A stretch of DNA of 64,000 nucleotides from Planctomycetota bacterium (GCA_029781135.1 JAKOXH010000010.1:27022-91021); one strand, 5' to 3'. Positions 36,300 to 46,533 are shown, counted from the stretch's first letter. Translations and numbers: made by a program. The notes: a model not told the origin generated them from the letters alone.

Positions 36300-36899
36300 C
36301 TATTTCGCTTGGGCTGGCGGCGTAGCACCACTCGCTGGGGCCGCCGCCGTCTGCTTCTTCACCACATAGAGTTGGCCGAAATCGCCGTCCGTTTCACCGT
36401 TCGGGTCGTAAAGATACTCCTCATCTTCCTCGATGCGCGGCAATTGAAGTTCGTACTTGGTAACCACGACCTTCATGAACTCGTCGTTATTCTTGGGCTT
36501 ACGCCCCACTTCAGCCTTAAAACTACGCACGCCTTGAATCCAAGAAAGGCTATCGACGACATTCATCACGTGCCGATGCGCCCCGGCGATTGCACTGTAA
36601 TAACCACCAGGTTCCATCGCCGGCCGACTACCCACCGCCTTCTTCTCCGCAGCCGCCGCATCACGTGCCGCCTGAGCGGCTTGGGCATCGGCCGCCTTCT
36701 TCTCTTCGGCGGCCTTGGCCGCGGCCGCCGCTTGATCTTGTTGCTTGCGGGCTGCAGCTTGGGCGTCGGCCTGGGCCGATACCGCGTCCATACTCGCCCC
36801 GCCGCTCGTCGAACCGCCGCCGCCCGACGACCCGCAACCAACCGCGCCAACCAACGCTCCGATAATAAAGCAACCAATGAAACGCTGTATCGATGACAT
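36300..36899 (-). CDS. Ala-rich lipoprotein of unknown function
   Basis: This 199-residue protein has a lipoprotein signal (RFIGCFIIGALVGAVGC) with Cys at about residue 22. A Ser/Gly linker follows, then a long Ala/Lys/Glu-rich helix (about 40-90, AAKAAEEKKAADAQAAQ), probably a coiled coil. A small C-terminal domain contains DSLSWIQGVRSFKAEVGRKP and YLYDPNGETDGDFG. It is likely anchored in a membrane facing the periplasm. ATG start; monocistronic. Confidence 0.75.
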   Translation of the reverse strand: MSSIQRFIGCFIIGALVGAVGCGSSGGGGSTSGGASMDAVSAQADAQAAARKQQDQAAAAAKAAEEKKAADAQAAQAARDAAAAEKKAVGSRPAMEPGGYYSAIAGAHRHVMNVVDSLSWIQGVRSFKAEVGRKPKNNDEFMKVVVTKYELQLPRIEEDEEYLYDPNGETDGDFGQLYVVKKQTAAAPASGATPPAQAK

Positions 36900-36932
36900 C
36901 GAAGACTCCCCTATTGGAAAGCAATTGACTTA

Positions 36933-37163
36933 TCTCACGCAAAGACGCAGAGGCGCAAAGAAGAATGCCATCTCAATTCCGCACCGCTAATCATCGCTAA
37001 TCAACGCTAATGCCTCTTGCCAGTTATCATTGAATGAAGAATTCTCTGTAATGTTCGCTCGTCTTAGCTGTTCCACCCAGAGAGCTGATACATCGATTAG
37101 CGACCTTTAGTGCTGATTAGCGGTTTACCTCGTCTTCTCTGCGTCTTTGCGCCTCTGCGTGAG
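36933..37163. repeat. Nested inverted repeats: CTCACGCAAAGACGCAGAGG arms around CGCTAATCA arms
   Basis: The outer arms are 36933-36962 (TCTCACGCAAAGACGCAGAG..) and 37134-37163 (..GCCTCTGCGTGAGA). The inner arms are 36981-37011 (ACCGCTAATCATCGCTAATC..) and 37093-37122 (..TGCTGATTAGCGG). It fills the 265-base gap and its right arm ends next to the surE stop codon. No gene is visible inside. Confidence 0.82.
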
Positions 37164-37164
37164 A

Positions 37165-37926
37165 CTATTTAAGCTCCAGTTCCCACCCCCGCATATCGGC
37201 CAGCATTTCGCGCTCGGTGCGGTCGATGCGGAGCGGCGTGATCGTCACGAAACCTTTTTGCCAGGCCTCGTAGTCGGTCATTTCCCCATCTGGCGGGGCC
37301 GACGCCGTGCCGGTCGCCCAGTAGTAACGCCGCCCCTTGGGATCGACCCGCCGGTCAAACTCGGTCGACCAGCCAACCGTCGACATCGGCACCACACGAA
37401 CCTCGGCCGGCCCATCGAGTGCCGACGTGGGAATATTCATATTGTACAGATGGTGGGCAGATGCGTCGCGGTGCGCGTGCAACTGCTCGATAAGCCCCAC
37501 CGCGATTTCCGCCGCCCGATCGAACTGGGCATGCTCATCATATTCGAGCGATACGGCGACACTCGTCAGGCCGTAGACAGCCCCTTCGGTCGCCCCGGCC
37601 ACCGTGCCCGAGTACAGCACGTTAATCCCCAAATTGAGACCACCGTTGATGCCGCTCACCACGAGGTCGGGCTTTTTGCAGAATTCAGAGACGGCCAATT
37701 TCACGCAGTCGGCCGGGCTCCCCTCGACGGCCCAACCTCGCCGACGCTCGCCATCGAAAACTTCCTTCGCCATCAGCGGACTGAGAAACGTGATCGAATG
37801 CCCGACACCGCTCTGCTCGACCGCCGGCGCCACGACGCACACCTCGCCCAACCGCCGCAGCGCTCGCTCCATCGCCGCCAGGCCCGGCGCGTAAATGCCA
37901 TCATCATTGGTAAGCAAGATCTGCAT
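37165..37926 (-). CDS. surE: 5'/3'-nucleotidase SurE
   Basis: This 253-residue enzyme dephosphorylates nucleoside 5'/3'-monophosphates using divalent metal. [15 protein letters not shown] carries the two metal Asp residues, [17 protein letters not shown] carries the Ser, and [23 protein letters not shown] is the SurE signature with the metal Asn. The ATG at 37926 was chosen because it begins the conserved motif. It is convergent with the repeat cluster at its 3' end and divergent from guaA. Confidence 0.95.
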   Translation of the reverse strand: MQILLTNDDGIYAPGLAAMERALRRLGEVCVVAPAVEQSGVGHSITFLSPLMAKEVFDGERRRGWAVEGSPADCVKLAVSEFCKKPDLVVSGINGGLNLGINVLYSGTVAGATEGAVYGLTSVAVSLEYDEHAQFDRAAEIAVGLIEQLHAHRDASAHHLYNMNIPTSALDGPAEVRVVPMSTVGWSTEFDRRVDPKGRRYYWATGTASAPPDGEMTDYEAWQKGFVTITPLRIDRTEREMLADMRGWELELK

Positions 37927-38017
37927 CGTATATAGCCGCGGCCTCTGGCCGCGGCGCCTTTCGAACACTCAGCATACGCCCCATCATACCCCGCGACAAC
38001 ACGCCCCGTCGCCGATC

Positions 38018-38095
38018 GGAGCCCGCAGCGCAAGCAAGGGCGCTGTGCGTTGCCCTTTCACGGCACACAAAACCCTTGCTTGCGCGGCGGGCTCC
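38018..38095. repeat. Inverted repeat, GGAGCCCGCAGCGCAAGCAAGG family, copy 2
   Basis: The arms 38018-38042 (GGAGCCCGCAGCGCAAGCAA..) and 38073-38095 (CCCTTGCTTGCGCGGCGGGC..) enclose about 30 bases. It lies between the divergent surE and guaA genes, upstream of the guaA TATAAT. Confidence 0.8.
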
Positions 38096-38164
38096 AAATC
38101 GGTCGCAAGTTAATTTGACGCCGACGCAAATACCTCACCACTGGCTCCGCCTGTTGGTGAGCGC

Positions 38165-38170
38165 TATAAT
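38165..38170 (+). promoter_or_regulatory. Probable guaA -10 element
   Basis: TATAAT at 38165-38170 lies 34 bases before the guaA ATG. No convincing -35 was found. A start near 38177 would give a leader of about 28 bases. Confidence 0.45.
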
Positions 38171-38204
38171 CGCGGATTCCTCATGGCGCAGAACGGTTTA
38201 CGGA

Positions 38205-39785
38205 ATGACCACTTCGAATCAAGAACTTAATAGCCTCAATGCCGAACGCGTGCTGGTGTTGGATTTCGGCTCGCAGTACGCGCAACTCATCGCCCGCCGC
38301 ATTCGCGAGCAGCACGTGTACGGCGAAATCGTGCGGCACAATATCACGGCCCAACGCGTACGCGAACTCGCGCCGAAGGGCATCATTCTTTCCGGCGGCC
38401 CGTCGAGCGTCTACGAAACGGGCGCTCCACAATGCGACCCGGCCATTTTCGATCTGGGCATTCCCGTGCTCGGCATTTGCTACGGCATGCAGCTCATGTG
38501 CCAGGCCCTCGGTGGCCGCGTCGAGAGCCACGCGGTACGCGAGTACGGCCGGGCCCACTGCTCGATCAATGACGACAACGACGCCGACACGCTTTTCGCC
38601 GGCGTGCCGCGCCAGACCGAAGTGTGGATGAGCCACGGCGACCAGGTCGACACCGTCTCGGGCGATTTCGTGCCGCTCGCCCACACCGATTCCTGCCCCC
38701 ACGCCGCGGTGAAACATCGCAGCCGTCCGCTGTTCGGCCTGCAGTTTCACCCCGAGGTGACGCACACGCCCGACGGAAAAACCATGCTGGCCAATTTCCT
38801 TACGAACGTGTGCCGCTGCACCGGCACGTGGCGATTGGGCGACTTTGCCGAACGCACGATCGAACAAGTGCGCGAACGGGTCGGCTCGCACCGCGTCATT
38901 TGCGGCCTCTCGGGCGGCGTCGATTCAGCGGTGGTCGCCGCCCTGCTCTACCGCGCGATTGGCCCGCAGCTTTCGTGCATCCTCGTCGACAACGGCCTCT
39001 TGCGCAAGGACGAAGAGAAGGCCGTCGTCCACGAGTTCACAAGCCACTTCCACACCGACCTGCACGTGGTGAAGGCCGAAGGCCGCTTCCTGAGTGCCCT
39101 CGCCGGCGTGACCGACCCGCAAGAAAAGCGGCGGATCATCGGCCACGCGTTCATCGAGTGCTTCACGGCCGAGGCTCGCAAGATTCAGGATGCCAAATTC
39201 CTCGCCCAGGGCACGCTGTACCCCGATGTGATCGAAAGCGGCGCCGCGCCCGATGGCCCGGCCGACACCATCAAACTGCACCACAACGTCGGCGGCCTGC
39301 CGGCCGAGCTTGGTTTCGAGCTCATCGAGCCGCTACGTGAATTGTTCAAGGACGAAGTCCGCCAACTCGGTCTGCAACTCGGCCTGCCGGAAGAAATCGT
39401 CTGGCGGCACCCGTTCCCCGGCCCCGGCCTGGCCGTGCGGTGCCTCGGCGAAATCACGGTCGAGAGGCTCGATACGCTCCGCGAAGCCGACGCGATCGTG
39501 GTCGCGGAAATCAAGGCCGCCAACCTCTACCGCGGCACGTCGCAGGCATTCGCGGTGCTGCTGCCCGTGCGTTCGGTCGGCGTGATGGGCGATGCCCGCA
39601 CGTACGACAGCGCACTCGCCGTCCGCTGCGTCACCACCGACGACTTCATGACCGCCGACTGGACCCACCTGCCGCACGACCTGCTCGCCCGCATCAGCAC
39701 GCGGATTATCAACGAAGTGAAGGGCGTGAACCGCGTGGTGTACGATATTTCATCGAAGCCGCCAGCGACGATTGAGTGGGAATAG
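38205..39785 (+). CDS. guaA: GMP synthase (glutamine-hydrolysing)
   Basis: This 526-residue enzyme converts XMP to GMP. It has a class I glutamine amidotransferase domain ([27 protein letters not shown], nucleophile in [17 protein letters not shown]), an ATP-pyrophosphatase domain ([15 protein letters not shown]) and a C-terminal dimer domain ending [12 protein letters not shown]. All catalytic motifs are intact. The ATG at 38205 was chosen; the longer frame starts in repeat DNA. Together with purB it covers two purine-pathway steps in this window, though the genes are 18 kb apart. Confidence 0.97.
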   Translation: MTTSNQELNSLNAERVLVLDFGSQYAQLIARRIREQHVYGEIVRHNITAQRVRELAPKGIILSGGPSSVYETGAPQCDPAIFDLGIPVLGICYGMQLMCQALGGRVESHAVREYGRAHCSINDDNDADTLFAGVPRQTEVWMSHGDQVDTVSGDFVPLAHTDSCPHAAVKHRSRPLFGLQFHPEVTHTPDGKTMLANFLTNVCRCTGTWRLGDFAERTIEQVRERVGSHRVICGLSGGVDSAVVAALLYRAIGPQLSCILVDNGLLRKDEEKAVVHEFTSHFHTDLHVVKAEGRFLSALAGVTDPQEKRRIIGHAFIECFTAEARKIQDAKFLAQGTLYPDVIESGAAPDGPADTIKLHHNVGGLPAELGFELIEPLRELFKDEVRQLGLQLGLPEEIVWRHPFPGPGLAVRCLGEITVERLDTLREADAIVVAEIKAANLYRGTSQAFAVLLPVRSVGVMGDARTYDSALAVRCVTTDDFMTADWTHLPHDLLARISTRIINEVKGVNRVVYDISSKPPATIEWE

Positions 39786-39789
39786 AAGG

Positions 39790-39842
39790 CGGGCGGATGT
39801 CAGGATATTTGATGTCAGATATTTGATGTTAGATCGAAGACG
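39790..39842. repeat. Left flank repeat of the four-helix-bundle gene
   Basis: The motif ATGTCAG..ATATTTGATGTCAGATAT and TTGATGTTAGATCGAAG are tandem variants of GATGTTAGAT. The reverse complement of 40250-40286 carries the same words, so the gene between them is bracketed by inverted repeats. Confidence 0.65.
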
Positions 39843-39852
39843 GAGGACAACG

Positions 39853-40206
39853 ATGAAACGTGTTGAAATGGTTCAGCGCACGAAGAACTTTGCCCTTCGC
39901 GTGATTCGACTCGTGTCGAGCTTGCCCAAGAGCGATGTCGGGCGAATCATTGGTGGCCAGCTCTTGCGATCGGGAACTTCGGTTGGCGCGAACTATCGCG
40001 AAGCGGTCCGCGCAGCGACCAAGAAGCACTTTACCTCCATCATGGTGACTTCCTTGCGAGAAGCCGATGAAACGCTCTATTGGCTCGAACTTCTTGCCGA
40101 ATCCAACACAGTAAAGGCGAATCTTCTTACCGACTTGATCGACGAGTGCAATCAGTTGGTCGCGATTCTCAACGCCAGCGTAAAGACCGCCCGCCGGTCA
40201 AGCTAA
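39853..40206 (+). CDS. Four helix bundle protein (23S rRNA IVS type)
   Basis: This 117-residue protein begins MKRVEMVQRTKNFALRVIRL and contains GGQLLRSGTSVGANYREAVRA, then SLREADETLYWLELL, the hallmarks of the IVS/TIGR02436 four-helix-bundle family. Members occur inside intervening sequences of 23S rRNA genes and as stand-alone genes, and share the fold of Avd. Here it is stand-alone between guaA and ettA, with a GGAGGA site six bases before the ATG. The function of the family is unsettled. Confidence 0.88.
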   Translation: MKRVEMVQRTKNFALRVIRLVSSLPKSDVGRIIGGQLLRSGTSVGANYREAVRAATKKHFTSIMVTSLREADETLYWLELLAESNTVKANLLTDLIDECNQLVAILNASVKTARRSS

Positions 40207-40249
40207 CGACACGATTGCTGGGCAAACGAGCAAGCACCGTATGTTCAAC

Positions 40250-40286
40250 TCTGACATCTACAATCTAACATCTCCGATCTAACATT
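40250..40286. repeat. Right flank repeat, abutting the ettA start codon
   Basis: CTGACATCTACAATCTAACA and TCTCCGATCTAACATT are the inverted form of the left flank at 39790-39842. The last base directly precedes the ettA ATG. Confidence 0.65.
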
Positions 40287-41963
<1,677 letters not shown>

Positions 41964-41988
41964 CGCAGCCCAACGTGTCGCGCCCAAA

Positions 41989-42035
41989 TAGCGTCGGCCG
42001 CCAGAGTTTACTCGCCGTGGCGAGCCGAATCTACC
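41989..42035. repeat. Degenerate GCGTCGGCCGCC repeat after ettA
   Basis: AGCGTCGGCCGCC..CGCCGTGGCGAGCCGAATC resembles the TTAGCGTCGGCGGCCACGCC family with an inserted stretch. It lies 25 bases after the ettA stop. Confidence 0.45.
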
Positions 42036-42115
42036 GCCAACAACCATCGCCATTGCCCCCACCAAGTACATAAACCAAATTCATCCCCAATCCATCTCAC
42101 AGGAGCCCCCGCACC

Positions 42116-42292
42116 ATGAGCGTCGTTCGCATTGGAGCCACCAAGAAGTTCTCCGACAATTGGGAAAGCATCTTCGGCGGCGGTGGGTCGTCATCATCCA
42201 CAAAGAAGTCGTCGCCAAAGCCGGCGAAGAAGTCGCCCAAGAAGGCCGCGAAGAAGGCGAAAAAGGCCGCCAAGAAACGTAAAGGCAAATAG
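42116..42292 (+). CDS. 58-residue Lys-rich basic protein
   Basis: The frame runs from the ATG at 42116 to TAG at 42290-42292, with AGGAG ten bases upstream. It begins MSVVRIGATKKFSDNWESIF, then Gly/Ser, then a tail almost entirely of Lys, Ala, Ser and Pro (KKAAKKAKKAAKKRKGK). The tail resembles histone H1-like or ribosome-associated basic tails. I recall similar short planctomycete proteins beginning MSVVRIG but know no function. Nucleic-acid binding is inferred from charge. A hairpin follows at once. Confidence 0.78.
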   Translation: MSVVRIGATKKFSDNWESIFGGGGSSSSTKKSSPKPAKKSPKKAAKKAKKAAKKRKGK

Positions 42293-42295
42293 AAC

Positions 42296-42359
42296 GTAGG
42301 GTGGGCACTGCCCAACAACGATTTGATCGAGGCATGTGGTGGGCAATGCCCAGCCTACA
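42296..42359. repeat. Inverted repeat GTAGGGTGGGCACTGCCCA, copy 2
   Basis: GTAGGGTGGGCACTGCCCA and GGTGGGCAATGCCCAGCCTAC enclose about 25 bases; each arm is itself partly palindromic. Related units are at 23022-23042 and 62121-62142. It begins three bases after the basic-protein stop and probably acts as its 3' end structure. Confidence 0.72.
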
Positions 42360-42433
42360 ATTCACCGCCATGCTTGCCTCACGCGGCCCTGCCGCTACTA
42401 TTTATACCACCACGCGCCAGCCGGAAAATTTGC

Positions 42434-42640
42434 CTAAATCGCCGAATTTTCATTGGAATTGCCGTGGTAAATAGTCGAATTGGCAATTAAAGTGTGACGT
42501 TCCGGCCCGTTGCGGCGGAGCGCCGCCGAAATCCGCGCCGTGGCCGGATTCGCGGCAACGTAGCCGAATTCGCAAGAATTCGGATAGCCCGGGCCGAATT
42601 TTTGCAAATTCGGCAACCGGCACACTTGCCGCAATCTGGT
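42434..42640. other. Cluster of GCCGAATT-like motifs
   Basis: About eight variants of GCCGAATT/AATTCGGC occur here: GCCGAATTTT, GTCGAATTGG, GCCGAAATCC, GCCGGATTCG, GCCGAATTCG, GAATTCGG, GCCGAATTTT and AAATTCGGC. Two directly joined copies make AATTCGCAAGAATTCGG. It lies 80-290 bases upstream of the 42721 gene and may be a regulatory or repeat array. The rest of the 42293-42720 gap has no gene. Confidence 0.5.
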
Positions 42641-42720
42641 TGGCGGCCGACTTCCGAGGTCGCCGTTCCGTTTGTTTTGTTTGCGTTCGTTTTGTTTCCA
42701 CGTTTTGAGGAGTGACGATT

Positions 42721-43047
42721 ATGAAAACTTGCCAAGCCACCTGGGAGGACGAAGAAAACAATCGACATGTCGAGTTGGTAGTGAACTACCGGCTCGACAA
42801 CGCCACGCGGGTCGAAATCAACCACGTCACTCCCACTCGCGTGACCTTCCTGTGCCCCAGCTCGGGCAACCCCGTCCGCACGATCGGCGTTCGCACGGGC
42901 GGTGGCCGCCGGTTGCTGGCTCGCCAGGTCGAAGCCGCCGGCCGGCTGCATTCGCTCAAGGATGACATCGCGGAAGGCCGCGTCGTCGAGGTGCATCACC
43001 CCATGCCACACGTGGCCGCCACAATGCAGCCCGTGATGCAGGCCTAA
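42721..43047 (+). CDS. Small conserved hypothetical protein
   Basis: This 108-residue protein starts at an ATG eight bases after GAGGAG. It begins MKTCQATWEDEENNRHVELV and contains RVTFLCPSSGNPVRTIGVRT, with one Cys in each segment. No signal or membrane span is seen. I know no domain for it. A strong terminator follows at 43084. Confidence 0.72.
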   Translation: MKTCQATWEDEENNRHVELVVNYRLDNATRVEINHVTPTRVTFLCPSSGNPVRTIGVRTGGGRRLLARQVEAAGRLHSLKDDIAEGRVVEVHHPMPHVAATMQPVMQA

Positions 43048-43083
43048 CGTCAGTCGCTGACAGTTCTGCTTACAGATACGAGA

Positions 43084-43112
43084 ACGCACGGTCACCGGAC
43101 CGTGCGTTTTTG
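43084..43112 (+). terminator. Rho-independent terminator
   Basis: ACGCACGGTC-ACCG-GACCGTGCGT is a perfect ten-base stem followed by TTTTTG. It lies 37 bases after the 42721 stop and is the clearest terminator in the window. Confidence 0.88.
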
Positions 43113-43129
43113 TTGCACGAATATATATC

Positions 43130-43256
43130 TCTCGCGGTCAAAATTGAGACGTTTTCGTTTAACCGGGAGCCAACGGCGACGGCATTGTGCGCAAAATGCT
43201 TCCGTCGCCGTTGGCTCCGGGTTAAACGATTCTGTCGCACCCGCGTGCGGTATAAT
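43130..43256 (+). repeat. TTTTCGTTTAACC stem-loop repeat, copy 2
   Basis: The flanks match copy 1 (23230-23355) in the same order and orientation, with GGGAGCCAACGGCGACGG and CCGTCGCCGTTGGCTCCGGG stems. The 19-base loop is the reverse complement version of copy 1 (15 of 19). It ends in GCGGTATAATAC, containing a TATAAT. A CCCACGCAGAGCGTGGG palindrome follows at 43272-43289. Confidence 0.85.
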
Positions 43257-43357
43257 ACCTCGTCAACTCGATCCCACGCAGAGCGTGGGAACAAGGTATT
43301 TTTCCGAGGCTGCCGCGCGTATTCGTGCGACAGTCTCCGTCTCATCGGCCGCACGCC

Positions 43358-45256
43358 TTACGACGCTTTGGGCTCGCGCGGCCGTCGTCGCACTCCCCGC
43401 AATCGCGGCATCCGCACGGCCAGGGTCGGCGCCTGTGGCGTCCGTTCGTGAATCCCCTGTTTCAGGGCGCCGAGCACATCGCTCCGCGACAGCATACCGA
43501 TCACTTGCGTGGGCCGTTCTCGCCGCACGACCGGCAGCCGGCCAATCCCATGATTGACCATATGCTCGGCCGCCTGCCGCACCGTGCAGTCATCGTACAC
43601 GAACTTCGGCGGCAAACGAATCAGGCTTTCGAGCGATCGCTCGTCGGTGACGCTCGCGTCGAGCAAGTCGCGCCGAGTCAGCACACCCACGAGCAGCTGG
43701 CGCTCATTCAGAATCGGAAAACCTTGATGGGTCGTTCCCGCCGCGTTCGTTGCAATCCACGCGCGTGTCTTTCCCACCGTATCCGTTGCTTGCAATGAAA
43801 CCAAACTCCGCGAGGCCACCTCGCGCACCAGAATTCGTGCCAGCACATCGGCCACGTACTCGCCCGGCGCCTTGACTCCGCGCCGTTCGATTTTTTCGGT
43901 CATGATGGAATTTCGCGTCAGCAGCAAGGAGACAAAGTGAGCGGCGGCGCAGCCGCCCAACAGCGGCAAGAGCCCCAGCGGCTGCAGCGTCGTTTCGAAC
44001 GCGAACAAGACCGAGGCCAACATGGCCCGCGACGCCCCGGCAAACAGGGCCGCCATCCCCACCAGGGCGGCCGTGGGAATATCGATCCCCGCGTGGGGGG
44101 CGAGCCAGGCCATCGCGGCCCCCAGCACCGCGCCTGACCCCGCGCCTAGCGTTGCCAAGGGCGCCAGCGTGCCGCCCGACGTCCCGCTTCCCAGCGCGAT
44201 CGACCACGACACGAATTTCATGGCGCATAGCCACACGATCGCGCCCACCGTCACTTGCTGAGTGAGAATGTTGCGGATGTTGTAGTAGCCGACGCCGAGC
44301 GAATCGGGCGCCAGCCAACCCACCACGCCCACCACCAGGCCGCCGATCGCCGGCCACCACATCCAGTGGATCGGCAGCCGCTCGAAACCGTCCTCGATGA
44401 AGTACAGCGCCCGGTTCACGCCCGCCGCCACCAGCCCCAGCAGGCCGCCCATCACGATGTAGCCGCATAACGCCGTCAGCGTCGGCTGGGTCAGGTTCGG
44501 CATGGCGAAGATCGGCGCGGCGCCCACCAGCGCCATCCGCACGCCCGCCGCCGTCGCGGCGGCCAGCGCGACGGGAACCAGCGAACGCGGCCGAAACTCG
44601 AATAATAACAGCTCGACGGCCAACAACACGGCCGAAACCGGGCTGCCGAACGTGGCCGACATGCCGGCCGCCGCCCCGGCGGCCAACAACGTCTTGCGTT
44701 CCGCCGTCGTGCTGTGAATCGCCTGCCCGATCACCGAACCAATCGCGCCTCCCGTGGCGATAATTGGCCCCTCGGCCCCAAACGGCCCGCCCGTGCCAAT
44801 GGCCACCGCGGCCGACAGCGGCTTGAGCAGCGTGATCCGCGCCGGAATCCGGCTCTGATTCGTGAGAATCTGTTCCATCGCCTCTGGAATGCCGTGGCCG
44901 CGAATGGCTTTCGATCCGTACCGCGCCAAGAATCCCACGACGAGCGCGCCCACGATCGGAATCGGAATGACCCACAACCCGAGCCGCGCGACCGCGTCGG
45001 CCGGCACCGCCTCGACCAGCGAGACCCGCTGATAAAACGCCAAGTTCGTAATGAGCGCGATCAGGCCAATCAACAGGCGCGAGGCCATCGCCCCGACAAT
45101 TCCAATCAAGATCGCGAGCCCGCACAAGCGTAAGACGCGCAGGTCCACGAGGACGTGCTGATGGGGCAACTGTTCCGTTTCCGCCAGCCAATCGAGTGCC
45201 GGTGAAACAGTTACTCCGTCGATGGTCGCCGATTCGGCAGGCGTGTGACTAGACAT
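43358..45256 (-). CDS. ClC-family chloride transporter with CBS pair
   Basis: This 632-residue protein has an N-terminal ClC membrane domain and a C-terminal CBS pair (about 470-600, with GVLTRRDLLDASV and GMLSRSDVLGALK). The selectivity motifs are GHGIPEAME, GGPFGAEGP and GSGTSGGTLAP. The Glu in GAEGP is the external gating glutamate, so an H+/Cl- exchanger is possible. The CBS domains should bind adenine nucleotides. The C-terminus is very basic (RMPRLRGVRRRPREP). ATG start; monocistronic. Confidence 0.92.
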   Translation of the reverse strand: MSSHTPAESATIDGVTVSPALDWLAETEQLPHQHVLVDLRVLRLCGLAILIGIVGAMASRLLIGLIALITNLAFYQRVSLVEAVPADAVARLGLWVIPIPIVGALVVGFLARYGSKAIRGHGIPEAMEQILTNQSRIPARITLLKPLSAAVAIGTGGPFGAEGPIIATGGAIGSVIGQAIHSTTAERKTLLAAGAAAGMSATFGSPVSAVLLAVELLLFEFRPRSLVPVALAAATAAGVRMALVGAAPIFAMPNLTQPTLTALCGYIVMGGLLGLVAAGVNRALYFIEDGFERLPIHWMWWPAIGGLVVGVVGWLAPDSLGVGYYNIRNILTQQVTVGAIVWLCAMKFVSWSIALGSGTSGGTLAPLATLGAGSGAVLGAAMAWLAPHAGIDIPTAALVGMAALFAGASRAMLASVLFAFETTLQPLGLLPLLGGCAAAHFVSLLLTRNSIMTEKIERRGVKAPGEYVADVLARILVREVASRSLVSLQATDTVGKTRAWIATNAAGTTHQGFPILNERQLLVGVLTRRDLLDASVTDERSLESLIRLPPKFVYDDCTVRQAAEHMVNHGIGRLPVVRRERPTQVIGMLSRSDVLGALKQGIHERTPQAPTLAVRMPRLRGVRRRPREPKAS

Positions 45257-45315
45257 CTCACATCAAGTGTAGACAACCACTGGGAGCTGTACTACACCAA
45301 TGATCGTCCCACAAC

Positions 45316-45879
45316 TCACACACGCGACAAAAAGTCACCGCTCCGCGTATCCACGCGAACCGTTTCGCCTTCCTTGAGATACTCGGGCACATGCACGATG
45401 AGGCCCGTCTCCAGCGTGGCCGGTTTCGTACGCGATGTTGCCGAGTTGCCCTTCACCGCCGGATCGCATTGCGTGATCTTGAGATCGACAGCCGTCGGCA
45501 GTTGCACGCCCACGCACTGGCCGTTGTAGATCATCGCGAGCATACCTTGCAGGCCCTCGGTGATGTACTGCAGCTCGGTGGCCACGTCGCCGCGAGCGAG
45601 CGCGTACTGGTTGTAATCTCCGCTATCGAGGAAGTAGGCGTTCTCGTTGTCGGCATACATGAACGTGATTTCGCGGCGGCCGAAATCGGCATCATCCAGG
45701 CCGTCGGTGCCTTTGAGCGTGATATCGGTCTTCTGCTTTGAGATCAGATTGCGGGCCCGAAACTTGTACAGCGTGGCACTGCCGCGGGCCGAGGGCGATT
45801 GAACCGTCACGCTTTCGATCATGTGCGGCGCGTCATTGTAATTGACGACCGCACCCGGTTTAATTTCTTTGGCGAGCAT
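45316..45879 (-). CDS. efpL: Elongation factor P-like protein (EfpL/YeiP type)
   Basis: This 187-residue three-domain EF-P homologue helps ribosomes through proline stretches. The tip loop reads SPSARGSATLYK, as in the YeiP/EfpL subfamily, with Arg where canonical EF-P has the modified Lys. The signature region ATLETGLIVHVPEYLKEGE and QLPTAVDLKITQ are present. No EpmA/EpmB or other modifying enzyme lies nearby. The ATG follows directly on the pyrimidine-rich repeat ending CCTCAACCCTTCC. Confidence 0.9.
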   Translation of the reverse strand: MLAKEIKPGAVVNYNDAPHMIESVTVQSPSARGSATLYKFRARNLISKQKTDITLKGTDGLDDADFGRREITFMYADNENAYFLDSGDYNQYALARGDVATELQYITEGLQGMLAMIYNGQCVGVQLPTAVDLKITQCDPAVKGNSATSRTKPATLETGLIVHVPEYLKEGETVRVDTRSGDFLSRV

Positions 45880-46040
45880 GGAAGGGTTGAGGGCTGAGGG
45901 TCGAGTGTCGAGAGCCAGATTACAACGCTAACGCACAAGTAGAGCCGCGTCTATTCCGCCATTTGCAACTCGCCTGTAAGCTCTGATTTCAACATTTTTC
46001 TGGCCCTCGACTCTAGACGCTCGACTCTCGACCCTTCACG
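45880..46040. repeat. Inverted GGGTTGAGGGTCGAG repeat before efpL
   Basis: The left unit 45880-45917 (GGAAGGGTTGAGGGCTGAGG..GAGTGTCGAGAG) and right unit 46001-46040 (CCTCGACTCTAGACGCTCGA, CTCTCGACCCTTCA) are inverted. The left one abuts the efpL start codon and the right one overlaps the last bases of the next gene. Between them lie about 80 bases with no visible feature. Confidence 0.7.
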
Positions 46041-46533
46041 ACAACACCGCCCCGGAAGCCGGGTCAATCGGCAGCCCGCCCGTCAGCTTTGCTAAAGCGC
46101 TGACCACATTGAGCAGGCTCGAAGGGTCGAGCGCCCCGCCCTCCCAATCGTCGTCCTCGTCGCCGCCGTCGGCGAAATCGTCGTGTACGCGTTCGAACAA
46201 CATGACGTCGAGCCGGGCATCGGCTTTGAGCACTTTCTTGAGTTGCTTGGGCGAAAGATCGTCCTTCATTTGCCGCGCCAACTCCAAGCACTGCTCGGCC
46301 ACTGCCTCGCCCCGCTCGTAGCTGATTTCGACCGCCGCGTTGTCTTGCGGCGCCTGCACGAGGACCGACTCGAACATGCCGTCTTCATCGCCCTGCAGAT
46401 TCTCGAGTTTAAGCCGCTTCGACGATTCGGTGATCGCCGCCTCGACCTGCGTCACGGTCGGCCGATCGGCCTGCCGGAACACCACAAAATAGGTGTCGCG
46501 CCATTCAAGTTGATCTTCACCGTCGGCGCTCAT
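46036..46533 (-). CDS. Acidic hypothetical protein
   Basis: This 165-residue cytoplasmic protein has an ATG after GGGAG. It begins MSADGEDQLEWRDTYFVVF and contains ESVLVQAPQDNAAVEISYE, KKVLKADARLDVMLFERV and an Asp-rich loop (DDFADGGDEDDDWEGG). No known domain is recognised. Its stop lies within the repeat that precedes efpL, so co-transcription with efpL is possible. Confidence 0.7.
   Translation of the reverse strand: MSADGEDQLEWRDTYFVVFRQADRPTVTQVEAAITESSKRLKLENLQGDEDGMFESVLVQAPQDNAAVEISYERGEAVAEQCLELARQMKDDLSPKQLKKVLKADARLDVMLFERVHDDFADGGDEDDDWEGGALDPSSLLNVVSALAKLTGGLPIDPASGAVLS

Noticed and set aside
43102..43557. A 151-codon plus-strand frame starting in the stem-loop repeat
   Set aside because: Its N-terminal part is the repeat itself, which also reads open at 23216, and the rest is antisense to the ClC gene.
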